DNA of 64,000 nt. It comes from CAG-390 sp045644325. Lineage in GTDB: Bacteria; Bacillota; Clostridia; Oscillospirales; CAG-272. The stretch is from positions 9,314-73,313 of the forward strand of contig JAZRGT010000063.1 in the NCBI GenBank assembly GCA_045644325.1, given 5' to 3'. The position numbers and the translations under genes are program-made. The notes under the pieces are model-generated. The model had not been told where the DNA came from and did no database searches. It saw only the letters and a program-made list of their open reading frames with translations. Positions within the stretch are counted from its first letter, which is position 1. The number at the start of each line of letters is the position of its first letter. Of the stretch, positions 33,178 through 41,159 are shown in pieces.

Positions 33178-33560
33178 AATATTTCGCCTGTGGCGAAATG
33201 CAAAATCTTGCTAAAGCAAGGTGAAATCCGCACTTTGTGCGGGTGAAATCTTTCGCTGCAAGCGAAAGGTTAAGGAAGAAATCCGCCGAGCGGCGGATTT
33301 CTTTTGTTTTATTGAATTTCGCACTTGATTTTGTTCGGGCGCAAACCCTTTCGCGCGGTGCTCTATACCCACCCAACCCTCCCGCAAGCGGGAGGGCTTA
33401 TTTCATCGGCAAAGCCGATGTCTTGCGAGCGGTGTAATTTTGTGCAGATATAGTGATTTCGCCGATATCCTAATAATTTTGTGCCGGCAAATCGGGACCT
33501 ATCCCCCACCCCCTTCCCGTGAACCGGGAAGGGGAACTTGAGAGTGCGAAACATTTTGTT
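33178..33560. repeat. Hairpin array R5
   Basis: A string of small hairpins follows the phosphoesterase: TTTCGCC-TGT-GGCGAAA, CTTGCTAAAGCAAG, CCGCACTTTGTGCGG, CTTTCGCTGCAAGCGAAAG, then CTCCCGCAAGCGGGAG, ATCGGCAAAGCCGAT and CCCCTTCCCG-N-CGGGAAGGGG. Part of it (CGGTGCTCTATACCCACCC, then the CCCGCAAGCGGG unit) matches the tails of the blocks at 10605-10875 and 59700-60105. No gene is supported here. Confidence 0.75.
33279..33310 (+). terminator. Terminator of the aldolase operon
   Basis: 10-bp stem AAATCCGCCG/CGGCGGATTT followed by CTTTTGTTTT, embedded in the hairpin array. Confidence 0.75.
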
Positions 33561-33581
33561 TAGCTAAATAACTATTGCTTG

Positions 33582-34718
33582 TTATTTGTTATCATTCAAC
33601 GCTCGCGCTTTGTCCAAAATCTCATTCCATCTATCCTCACCGCGAACCGAATCGAACCATTCCCAACCCTTTTCCGCAGTCATCATTTTGTCAATATTGC
33701 CCATTTTGCAGGCAAGTCCGAGCAAATGAATATATCTTTTTCCATTCGGTAATTCGATTCTCCATTTGCCCTCTATTAGTTTGGTTTTTCCGAAAAACAG
33801 TTCGTTTCCGAGATCAAGCGGCGTCTCACGAGGTATTACGGCAAATCTTTCTGTTAATGCAAGAGCGCGTTCGAGATAATTGTAGCCCTTTTCTTTATCT
33901 CCACTTTTGAAATACGCCGCAGCCAAATGAATGTATGAGCGGCGGTATTCGCAGATAAAGCCGTCGGGAATATCTAAGTCCGCTTGTCTGAGAGTAAAAC
34001 CGTCGAGAATATGAATGCAATTATTATACCACGCTATAGCTTCTTCGGAATTTGAATACGGGCTCGCACCATAGAATTTATTGATCACGCTTGCAGCTCT
34101 TACAAAATTTACGGCATGGCGGTACATCCAATATTTTTCGTCATCGCCTAAAAGTTTATATCTTTCTTCGTAAATCTCAAGCTTTTCGTCCCGCCAAAAA
34201 ATACTGTCTTTCTGCATCCATTTACCGAGATCATCTTCATCGCAGATCATGCACATTGATTTTACCGCGTTTTTGCGCGAAGTGGTGTCGGTACATTCCT
34301 TGAGTATACGCTCGCATATTTCGTTCAGTAAAGGTTTGTATTCCTCGATCTTGTCGCGGTTATAGCGTGTGATTTGATGCATCAGAGAGGTAGCGATGTG
34401 CCAATCTCGCGGATATTTTCTGTGATATTTCAGCGAAAGCTCGAGCCTTTCGTCAACGGGTCTGTCGTGTAGTCTGAAAAAGTAATTCTTCTGAATATCC
34501 TCTCTTGCGCTGATCTCATCGTTCCCGATCAGCTCATCGACGGTGATTCCGAAGAAGTTTGCAATCGAGGGCAGCAAGGTAATGTCGGGGTAACCGTCGC
34601 CGCACTCCCATTTCGAGATCGACTGCGGCGAAATTCCGAGCGCCGATGCGAGCGCATCCTGTGTCATATCCCGCTCCTTGCGGAATTTTTTGATTCTTTC
34701 TGCGATTAAAAGTTCCAT
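33582..34718 (-). CDS. XRE-family regulator with long helical C-terminal region
   Basis: The 378-residue protein has an N-terminal XRE helix-turn-helix (residues 5-62: ERIKKFRKERDMTQDALASALGISPQSISKWECG) followed by ~310 residues of helical, TPR-like sequence. ATG 34718 is chosen for the GAAAGGAG site upstream. The architecture matches the divergent gene at 34988-36106, so the two are paralogues. Regulators of this layout often sense peptides or metabolites through the helical part; the ligand is unknown. Confidence 0.82.
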   Translation of the reverse strand: MELLIAERIKKFRKERDMTQDALASALGISPQSISKWECGDGYPDITLLPSIANFFGITVDELIGNDEISAREDIQKNYFFRLHDRPVDERLELSLKYHRKYPRDWHIATSLMHQITRYNRDKIEEYKPLLNEICERILKECTDTTSRKNAVKSMCMICDEDDLGKWMQKDSIFWRDEKLEIYEERYKLLGDDEKYWMYRHAVNFVRAASVINKFYGASPYSNSEEAIAWYNNCIHILDGFTLRQADLDIPDGFICEYRRSYIHLAAAYFKSGDKEKGYNYLERALALTERFAVIPRETPLDLGNELFFGKTKLIEGKWRIELPNGKRYIHLLGLACKMGNIDKMMTAEKGWEWFDSVRGEDRWNEILDKARALNDNK

Positions 34719-34750
34719 TAATTCTCCTTTCTTCGGCGGGCCCTGCCTAC

Positions 34751-34785
34751 GGTATAATGATACCATATTATTGAATGAAAATCAA
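34751..34785 (-). promoter_or_regulatory. Promoter of the minus-strand XRE gene with palindrome
   Basis: TTGATT (34785-34780) and TATCAT (34762-34757), 17-bp spacer. The palindrome GGTAT-AATG-ATACC (34751-34764) covers the -10 box and may be an XRE operator. Confidence 0.6.
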
Positions 34786-34915
34786 TAACCGCGTTTTTGT
34801 GTATACCTCCACGAACGGTAGAATTTTGCTCGAGAGGGTGGTATGAAATACTTTTAAGAAAAGGAGCGTTAATAAAAAATAAGCTACACTTTAGTTAATA
34901 TATCAATCCTCTTAC

Positions 34916-34943
34916 TTGAAAAACTCCGAAAAAATGTTATAAT
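34916..34943 (+). promoter_or_regulatory. Promoter of the plus-strand XRE gene
   Basis: TTGAAA (34916-34921) and TATAAT (34938-34943), 16-bp spacer, 44 bp before the start. Confidence 0.7.
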
Positions 34944-34987
34944 ATAATCACAAAAGCGCTTTTGAATATTTTTTGGAGGACACAAAA

Positions 34988-36106
34988 ATGTCTATCGGAA
35001 CAACAATAAAAAGGCTGCGCCGTGAGCGCGATATGACGCAGGAGCAGCTTGCGGAGTATCTTGGAATCTCTGCTTGCGCGATCTCGCAATGGGAATGCGA
35101 CCGTACCGCGCCCGATATTTCGCAGATTCCCTTGCTCGTACGTATTTTCGGTGTTACGTCGGACGAGCTGCTTGGAATCAGCGATCTCAATAAGGAAGCG
35201 GAAATTATGAGATTGCACGAGGAAATCTACGAACTCAGTCGTATAGGCAAAAAGCGAGAGAGCTTTGACCTTGCGGCTCAGGCGCATAAGATGTATCCCG
35301 ACAGTTACGATCTGATGTATGCGTACGCGTCGCAGTTCAGTTACGTTTACTATGATAAGAATTTTCCCCAGGACGAAAAGAAGAAGCTGCTTGCAGAGTC
35401 GATCAAGCTGCTCGAGGCTATTATGGCGGGATGTACAGATGAGAATCTCCGAATAAATGCTATGAGCACAATTTTGTGGATGTATCGAGAAAGCGGTGAT
35501 GTTGATAAAGCGTGGGAGGTTGCGAAAAAATTTCCGAGATTGATCAACAGCTATGAATTTCATAGGGTTCATATTAGTAATGGCGATGAGCGGATCGATG
35601 CTCATATGGATCTGCTATACCACGGATTGCTTCAGCATCTTTTGAATTCTATGGTAAGAAATTATAAGGACAGCTCGGGAAAGCGATTTTTCAGCCACTC
35701 CGAAATGTGCGTGCTTTACAAAAAGATGATTGATGTACTCGATATAATTTTCGAGAATGGCGACCTCGGATTCTATTTCAGCGATTATTCTGATGCACAC
35801 AAATTTATTGCAAAATATTACGCCCAAGAAGGCGATGTTGAAAATTCGCTTACCTATCTCGATGGTGATGCAGATGCAGTTGTAGCTTATATGCGTGACT
35901 ATTACCAAAAGGATTACACTCATACCTCGCTCCTTTTCAAGGGCGTTACAACTAGCGGTAAGAAAATCTGGTATCAATCAACTGACAACGATGCCTCAAA
36001 TCTTCTTTCCGAAATGAAAAAGGCGCATTACGATTTCATCCGCACCGACGAAAGATTTACCGCGATCGAAGAAAAGCTCACTCCCTATGCGGGAAAGTGG
36101 GAATAA
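34988..36106 (+). CDS. XRE-family regulator with long helical C-terminal region (paralogue)
   Basis: The 372-residue protein has an XRE domain at residues 3-60 (TTIKRLRRERDMTQEQLAEYLGISACAISQWECD) and a helical TPR-like remainder. It starts at ATG 34988 behind TTTGGAGG; an in-frame TTG at 34973 overlaps that site. It diverges from the minus-strand paralogue; the recognition helices differ (SPQSISKW versus SACAISQW), so they likely bind different sites. Confidence 0.82.
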   Translation: MSIGTTIKRLRRERDMTQEQLAEYLGISACAISQWECDRTAPDISQIPLLVRIFGVTSDELLGISDLNKEAEIMRLHEEIYELSRIGKKRESFDLAAQAHKMYPDSYDLMYAYASQFSYVYYDKNFPQDEKKKLLAESIKLLEAIMAGCTDENLRINAMSTILWMYRESGDVDKAWEVAKKFPRLINSYEFHRVHISNGDERIDAHMDLLYHGLLQHLLNSMVRNYKDSSGKRFFSHSEMCVLYKKMIDVLDIIFENGDLGFYFSDYSDAHKFIAKYYAQEGDVENSLTYLDGDADAVVAYMRDYYQKDYTHTSLLFKGVTTSGKKIWYQSTDNDASNLLSEMKKAHYDFIRTDERFTAIEEKLTPYAGKWE

Positions 36107-36110
36107 GAAT

Positions 36111-36141
36111 ATCCCCGAGGCTCGAACCTCGGGGATCGTTT
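36111..36141. terminator. Bidirectional terminator
   Basis: 10-bp stem ATCCCCGAGG/CCTCGGGGAT with a 6-nt loop and a T run on the plus side, between convergent genes. Confidence 0.8.
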
Positions 36142-37182
36142 TTATTCTCCGATATATTTCCTGATTGCTTTCGCAAAGCATTTTCCGAGCGAGATCAGAC
36201 GCTCCGCGGAGACCTTGTTTTCCTTTGTTCCGAAATATGCGGACTCAAGGGTAAAGGCAAGGTCGCATTCGGGACGGCTGTTGGTTGTAAACGCAAAGTT
36301 CGGGTTCGGCTGATTCCAGCCCGTGAGGGGCGGATGGTCGTTTTCCTTTTTGTATTGCATCGCGTCCGAGGTGAGCTCGGATTCGAGTAGGGCGGAGAAG
36401 CAGTCGAATTTTTCCAGCTTTTCAACCTTGTTGCGGACGATGAAGATGCGGTCGTTGTTGCCGCCCTTGTGATAGGGCGAATGAAGGTCAAAGCCGAAGT
36501 TACATCCGTATCTGTCTGCGTGGGAGCGGATTGCGGCGACTTCGGGATATATCGGAGCATCGGTGTAGTCTCTGTTGTGGTCGTGGGGCGTGCGGGATTT
36601 GCCCTGATCGCCGTCAAGTACGCCGTCGTAATCTACAAAGGGAACGCAAAGGATGCGGGTGTTCGGTATCGGGGACGTGATGAGCTCCTCTAAAACTCCC
36701 TCCATAACGTAGCTTCCCGTGGACTCGCAGGCGTGATGACGGGCGGTGATTATGATGCTTCTTTTGCCGTCTCCGATGTGCAGGCAGGGGACGCTCCGTC
36801 CCTTTCTGCTTCGGCAAAGCTCGGAGATCTCGAGTGTGCGGCTTTCGGCGAAAGCGATAAAACGGGTGGGATGATAGAGCATATTGTGAGCGAAGTAGAC
36901 TCGGCTTTCTCCGCTTTCGAAACGGTAGGTGAAGCTCTCACCGTCGACGCTGTCGAGCCAATGCCAATCTTTCAGATCGTGGCTGACGGCGGGGCCCCAA
37001 TAGCCCAAGCGTTTGCTTTCAAATTTGAAGGTGATCTCGCGATCCTCGGCACCCTCGACGCAAAACGCCCAATAAAACCAATCTCCCTCGGTATCGCGGA
37101 GCTCGTTCTCGAGGATCACGGTATCGCCCGATATTTCCTTGACGCGGATATTGCCGCCTGTGAAATTCTGATGTATTTTCAT
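36142..37182 (-). CDS. M14 zinc carboxypeptidase-like protein (cytosolic type)
   Basis: The 346-residue protein has an N-terminal beta-rich domain (1-125, YWAFCVEGAED..F.F), as in cytosolic Nna1-like M14 peptidases, then the catalytic domain with zinc motif RHHACES (HxxE), PHDHNRDY with the NR pair, DLHSPYH carrying the third zinc His, and a C-terminal LESAYFG containing the catalytic Glu region. ATG 37182 is preferred (GGAGAA 7 bp upstream). No signal peptide is seen. It probably hydrolyses peptides or modified amino acids in the cytoplasm; substrate unknown. Confidence 0.8.
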   Translation of the reverse strand: MKIHQNFTGGNIRVKEISGDTVILENELRDTEGDWFYWAFCVEGAEDREITFKFESKRLGYWGPAVSHDLKDWHWLDSVDGESFTYRFESGESRVYFAHNMLYHPTRFIAFAESRTLEISELCRSRKGRSVPCLHIGDGKRSIIITARHHACESTGSYVMEGVLEELITSPIPNTRILCVPFVDYDGVLDGDQGKSRTPHDHNRDYTDAPIYPEVAAIRSHADRYGCNFGFDLHSPYHKGGNNDRIFIVRNKVEKLEKFDCFSALLESELTSDAMQYKKENDHPPLTGWNQPNPNFAFTTNSRPECDLAFTLESAYFGTKENKVSAERLISLGKCFAKAIRKYIGE

Positions 37183-37229
37183 TTTTATCTTCTCCGATCC
37201 CGACATTTTGCAGAATAGTTGCTTTTTAC

Positions 37230-37258
37230 ATTATACCATATTGACGTTGACTTTGCAA
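37230..37258 (-). promoter_or_regulatory. Promoter of the M14 peptidase-like gene
   Basis: TTGCAA (37258-37253) and TATAAT (37235-37230) on the minus strand with 17-bp spacer. Confidence 0.75.
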
Positions 37259-37298
37259 GATGTTGAAATAAATATATAACATTAAACCAAAACAACAA

Positions 37299-37335
37299 AA
37301 GGCAATATCAAACCCGTCGGGAGTGATATTGCCTT
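37299..37335 (-). terminator. Terminator of spoIVB
   Basis: A 12-bp stem AAGGCAATATCA/TGATATTGCCTT with a 13-nt loop and a short downstream T run in the minus direction lies just beyond the spoIVB stop. Confidence 0.75.
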
Positions 37336-37339
37336 GCTT

Positions 37340-38383
37340 TTACTCCGCCGCCGCGAGCATATTTTCGATAAATATGCCGTATCCGCGTGTCGGGTCGCCG
37401 ACGAGGACGTGCGTTACCGCGCCGACGAGTTTGCCGTTCTGAATTATCGGGCTGCCCGACATACCCTGAACGATGCCACCCGTTTGCGCAATCAGCGCGG
37501 GATCGGTCACCTTGACCGTAAAGCACCGTCCTCCCGCCGATGTCGGGTCGATCGAGGAAAGCTCGACCTTATATTCGTGGGGTTTTCCGTCCTCGAGAGT
37601 GCAGAGGATAGTCGCCTCGCCGCCGCGCACCTCGTCCTTGTGCGCTATGGGCATTGCGCCGTAAAGCGATTTTGGAATGCTTGAATAGATGCCGAATATG
37701 CCGCGGTCAGTGTTGCTCGTCACCGCACCGAGCTTTTCGGGCTTGAAGCTGCCGCGTATCTCTCCGGGATCGCCCGCCGCGCCTTTCGTGATGCCTCCGA
37801 TGTTCACCCCAAGCAGAACACCGCGTCCGAGAGGCATCGGTTTGCCTGTATCGGCATCGCAGATTCCGTGTCCGAGTCCGCCGAATAGCCCCGTTTGCGG
37901 GTCAATGAAGGTTACGGTGCCGATACCCGCTCCGCTGTCACGGACCCAGATACCCGTCTTATAACCGCTCTCTTCAAGCCTTGGCGTGACGGTCACGCAG
38001 AATTCGCGTCCGTCGCGGCAACAAGTGAGCTCAACACTTTTTCCTTTTCCCGCGTTCACCGCTCGGCTGAGCCCCTCCGCGTCGTTGATCTTCACTCCGT
38101 CAACCTTTAATATAACGTCGTTTACGCGCACTCCCGCGGCGTATGCAGGACTTTGCGCATTATCGGGAATGCCGACGACGAGCACTCCCTCCGTGAAAAA
38201 TCTGACTCCGAAGACCATTCCTCCGGGGATCAGATATTTTTCGGTTTCTTCGGCACTCGCACTTACGCTTGCCGTCATATCGGCATTCACGTCGGAACGC
38301 GCCGACGAAGCGCAGAAGAGGAGCGCCGTAAGCAAGATGCAGACAAATGCCGTCAGTCTGCTTTTGTTTCGTTTGATTTGCAT
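37340..38383 (-). CDS. spoIVB: SpoIVB-type sporulation serine protease (PDZ plus S55)
   Basis: The 347-residue protein has an N-terminal membrane signal (residues 10-28), a PDZ domain (about 60-135, PAYAAGVRVNDVILKVDG) and an S55 peptidase domain with GGLGHGICD (His172) and the invariant GMSGSPIIQNGKLVGAVTH followed by DPTRGYGIFIENML. In the mother cell-forespore signal, SpoIVB cleaves SpoIVFA to activate pro-sigma-K processing. ATG 38383 has GGTGG 5 bp upstream; the frame stays open for 110 codons further, but those lie inside the foldback repeat and are unlike SpoIVB. Confidence 0.92.
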   Translation of the reverse strand: MQIKRNKSRLTAFVCILLTALLFCASSARSDVNADMTASVSASAEETEKYLIPGGMVFGVRFFTEGVLVVGIPDNAQSPAYAAGVRVNDVILKVDGVKINDAEGLSRAVNAGKGKSVELTCCRDGREFCVTVTPRLEESGYKTGIWVRDSGAGIGTVTFIDPQTGLFGGLGHGICDADTGKPMPLGRGVLLGVNIGGITKGAAGDPGEIRGSFKPEKLGAVTSNTDRGIFGIYSSIPKSLYGAMPIAHKDEVRGGEATILCTLEDGKPHEYKVELSSIDPTSAGGRCFTVKVTDPALIAQTGGIVQGMSGSPIIQNGKLVGAVTHVLVGDPTRGYGIFIENMLAAAE

Positions 38384-38406
38384 AAGATCCACCGGTTTCT
38401 TTTGTT

Positions 38407-38711
38407 GCGGCAAAGCTGCGCTTGCCGTACGGGAGCCGAGCCTAATCGCCTCACGGTGATTAATTTTCGCGTCTTTCGGCATGATTTCACTCGCAAGGTT
38501 AATACCTTGCTTCGCAAAATCCCACCAAAATCCATCAAAAATTAATTCGCCGTGAGGTGCGAAGCAGTTTTGACGGAGCAGATTTTTTCGAGAACAAAGT
38601 TCTTTCCGCAGTTCATATATTAATATTAACAAGGAAAGAACTGAAGTTATCGGGAAAATCTGTCCGACAAAACCGATTTTGTTCGGCTCTCGTACGGCAC
38701 AACTTTTCCGC
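38407..38711. repeat. Nested foldback (cloverleaf-like) repeat upstream of spoIVB
   Basis: Outer arms at 38407-38440 and 38682-38711 share GCCGTACG(G/A)GAGCCGA. Within lie three further paired units: CGCCTCACGG...TTAATTTT (38447-38467) with its inverse (38537-38561), enclosing GCAAGGT-TAAT-ACCTTGC; TTTTGACGGAGCAGATTTT (38568-38588) with its inverse (38655-38672); and, inside that, AGTTCTTTCC/GGAAAGAACT. A CCGACAAAA/TTTTGTTCGG hairpin overlaps the last unit. The result is a branched structure of about 305 bp. It contains no supported gene and may carry the spoIVB promoter region. Confidence 0.8.
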
Positions 38712-38794
38712 AATACTAATTTGCCCCCTAACTTAAAATTAATGTGTAGAAAAATTCGACCTTCGTACCATTTTTTATGCGTAAAAATAATTTG

Positions 38795-38863
38795 TTAATA
38801 AACTAATTAATCTATTGACTTTTTCTGAAAATTTGCTATAATATTGATTAGTTTATTAACTAA
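38795..38863 (+). promoter_or_regulatory. Promoter and paired operators of exporter cassette B
   Basis: TTGACT (38815-38820) and TATAAT (38837-38842), 16-bp spacer. Just after the -10 lies the palindrome TTAGTT-TATT-AACTAA (38848-38863). Upstream of the -35 the related sequence TTAATAAACTAA (38795-38806) is the inverse of TTAGTTTATTAA in that palindrome. Two sites flanking the promoter fit MarR autorepression. Confidence 0.72.
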
Positions 38864-38883
38864 CTAAAATTGGAGGAAATACG

Positions 38884-39345
38884 ATGAAAAAGTCACCATT
38901 AACAGATGATATGCTGACGCCTGCGATGTTGATAGGACATATTTCACGCGCGCAGAGATGCACCCTGCGCTCGCGCGAAAACGATCCGATCATGACACAG
39001 AACAGCTGTCGCGCAATACTGTTCTGCCTCTCGCGAGAGGAAGGCATCACTCAGCTTGAGCTTTCGCGCCGTGCGGGACTAAAGCCGCCGACGGTCAGCG
39101 TTGCTCTCAAGCACCTTGAGGACGAGGGATACGTCATCCGCATGACCGACGATGACGATAAACGCGCCGCACGGGTTTATCTTTCCGATAAGGGACACGC
39201 GCTCGAAAAGGAAAATGAAGAACGCTTTGTTGCGGTCGACAATGAAATGATGGCGGGATTTACTCCCGATGAGATCGAGCTTTTGCGCTCGATGCTGTTG
39301 CGCATTCGCGACAATCTTAAGAATCCGAAAGGAAAAGAAGAATGA
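38884..39345 (+). CDS. MarR-family regulator (cassette B)
   Basis: The 153-residue protein has the MarR winged helix: EGITQLELSRRAGLKPPTVSVALKHLEDEGYVIRMTDDDDKRAARVYLSDKG in short-motif form (recognition LKPPTVSVALKHL, wing DDDDKRAARVYLS). GGAGG lies 8 bp upstream of ATG 38884. Its stop overlaps the next gene by 4 bp. It is the counterpart of the MarR gene at 19110-19595, but the two recognition helices differ, as do their operators. Confidence 0.9.
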   Translation: MKKSPLTDDMLTPAMLIGHISRAQRCTLRSRENDPIMTQNSCRAILFCLSREEGITQLELSRRAGLKPPTVSVALKHLEDEGYVIRMTDDDDKRAARVYLSDKGHALEKENEERFVAVDNEMMAGFTPDEIELLRSMLLRIRDNLKNPKGKEE

Positions 39346-41159
39346 AAAAACTGCTCCCCTATCTCAAACCCTATTGGTTTGTGGCACTCATCTCACCGCT
39401 TATGATGATCGGCGAGGTGCTCGGCGATCTTTGCCTGCCCTACCTTATGTCATACATAGTCAATTACGGTGTCGAGGGCTATTCGCCTCTTGATCCCAAG
39501 CACGGCGCGCCTCTTGCCGCAAAGCTTATCGATGTCTTCCTCGGCGCGGATGCGACGAGAATGGAGATCATCATTCTTTTCGGAATTCTGATGCTCTGCG
39601 TAACCCTCGTCGGCGGATTTTTCGGCACGTTCTGCGCTTACACCGCCGCAAAGGCATCTCAGGGCTTCGGTAACGATCTACGCCGCGATGCTTATTCGCG
39701 CGTGATGTCGCTTTCGATCGAGCAGACCGATAAGTTCACCACGGGCTCGCTCGTCACGAGAATGACCAACGATATCACCATTCTCGTTGAGTTCGTTGAG
39801 CATATGCTCCGAATGGTCGTCCGCTCACCCATGTTCTTCATCGGCGGCACGATAATGCTTATTTCACTTAACGTAAAATTTGGTCTCGTGCTTCTTTGCA
39901 CGCTTCCGATACAGCTTTTTGCGATGGTTTTTGTCATTCGCAAGGCTGTTCCGCTTTTCTCCGAGGTTCAGAAAAAGCTCGACCGTATAAATTCGGTTGC
40001 GCGTGAGAATATTACGGGTGCGCGAGTTATCAAGGCTTACGTTCGCGAGGATTACGAATGCGAGCGCTTTGAGGGCGCGAACAGCGAAATGCGCGATACA
40101 AACCTCAAGGTTCAGCTCCTTCTGACATTCATCAACCCCATTCTTATCGTTTCTCTCGCGTTTGCGACTGTTGCCATCATCTACATCGGCGGTCTGCAGA
40201 CTCAGATTGAGGCGGCGGGTATGACTACGGGTACGGTTATGGCGGCTATCACCTACGTTACCCAGGTCGTCAACTCGCTGATGATGCTGACGATGATTTT
40301 CCAGACGATCTCCCGCGCGGGTGCTTCCTCGAAGAGAATTATCGAGGTGCTTGAATCCGATCCCGTTATCAAGGGCGGCGATGAGCGCGAGGGAAGAAAT
40401 TCCGAGATCTCGATTGAATTCAAGGGTGTTGACTTCAAATATCCGAACACTACGGGCAAGAACGTGCTTTCCGATATATCGCTGACCGTCAAGCGCGGCG
40501 AAACGCTTGCCGTTATCGGCGCGACGGGATCGGGCAAATCCTCGCTGATCTCGCTGATACCGAGATATTACGATGCCGCAAAGGGCAAGGTATTTATAGA
40601 AGGAAGAGATATTTCCGAATACGATCTGCCCTCGCTCCGCAAAAAGATCGGCTACGTTATGCAGAAGAGTGAGCTCTTCTCGGATACTATCGCGAACAAT
40701 ATCAAGTGGGGCAAGGACGATGCCACCGATGAGGAGATCCGCGCCGCGGCTTCGATCGCGCAGGCTGATTCCTTCGTCAGCGAATTTACCGACGGCTATA
40801 ATACCTTTATAGCCGAGAAGGGCGCGTCGCTTTCGGGCGGACAGAAGCAGCGTCTTTCGATCGCCCGCGCTATCGTAAGACGTCCCGAAATTCTTATCCT
40901 CGACGACGCGACCTCGGCGCTCGACCTTGCAACAGAAGCAAGACTTCAGACCGCACTCCGCGAGGCTATGAAGGACACCACTGTCGTTATGGTCGCGCAG
41001 AGAATCGCGAGCGTGCGCCACGCGGACAGAATTGCAGTTATTGAATCCGACGGACGTATCCTTCATTGCGCTCCGCACGAGGAGCTGCTTAAAATCAGCG
41101 AAACCTATCGCGATATCTGCGCTTCGCAGAGACAGAACGTAGAAGGAGGTGCAAACTGA
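39342..41159 (+). CDS. Heterodimeric ABC exporter, degenerate-site subunit (cassette B)
   Basis: The 605-residue protein has six membrane helices and a nucleotide-binding domain with Walker A GATGSGKSS, signature LSGGQKQR and Walker B ILILDDATSALD, in which Asp replaces the catalytic Glu. That matches its paralogue in cassette A. Overlaps: 4 bp with MarR, and its TGA shares a base with the partner's ATG (TGATG). Substrate unknown. Confidence 0.93.
   Translation: MKKLLPYLKPYWFVALISPLMMIGEVLGDLCLPYLMSYIVNYGVEGYSPLDPKHGAPLAAKLIDVFLGADATRMEIIILFGILMLCVTLVGGFFGTFCAYTAAKASQGFGNDLRRDAYSRVMSLSIEQTDKFTTGSLVTRMTNDITILVEFVEHMLRMVVRSPMFFIGGTIMLISLNVKFGLVLLCTLPIQLFAMVFVIRKAVPLFSEVQKKLDRINSVARENITGARVIKAYVREDYECERFEGANSEMRDTNLKVQLLLTFINPILIVSLAFATVAIIYIGGLQTQIEAAGMTTGTVMAAITYVTQVVNSLMMLTMIFQTISRAGASSKRIIEVLESDPVIKGGDEREGRNSEISIEFKGVDFKYPNTTGKNVLSDISLTVKRGETLAVIGATGSGKSSLISLIPRYYDAAKGKVFIEGRDISEYDLPSLRKKIGYVMQKSELFSDTIANNIKWGKDDATDEEIRAAASIAQADSFVSEFTDGYNTFIAEKGASLSGGQKQRLSIARAIVRRPEILILDDATSALDLATEARLQTALREAMKDTTVVMVAQRIASVRHADRIAVIESDGRILHCAPHEELLKISETYRDICASQRQNVEGGAN

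Noticed and set aside
33178..33560. CRISPR-like series of short palindromes
   Set aside because: The units differ in sequence and length and have no constant spacers; they are independent hairpins.
38384..38713. 110-codon upstream extension of spoIVB
   Set aside because: The extra residues come from the nested foldback element, and the proper start at 38383 has a ribosome site and begins with a signal anchor.
39864..41078. Antisense frame of 404 codons opposite the ABC subunit in cassette B
   Set aside because: The sense strand has intact Walker, signature and H-loop motifs; the antisense product is rich in Arg/Asp/His and unlike any protein.
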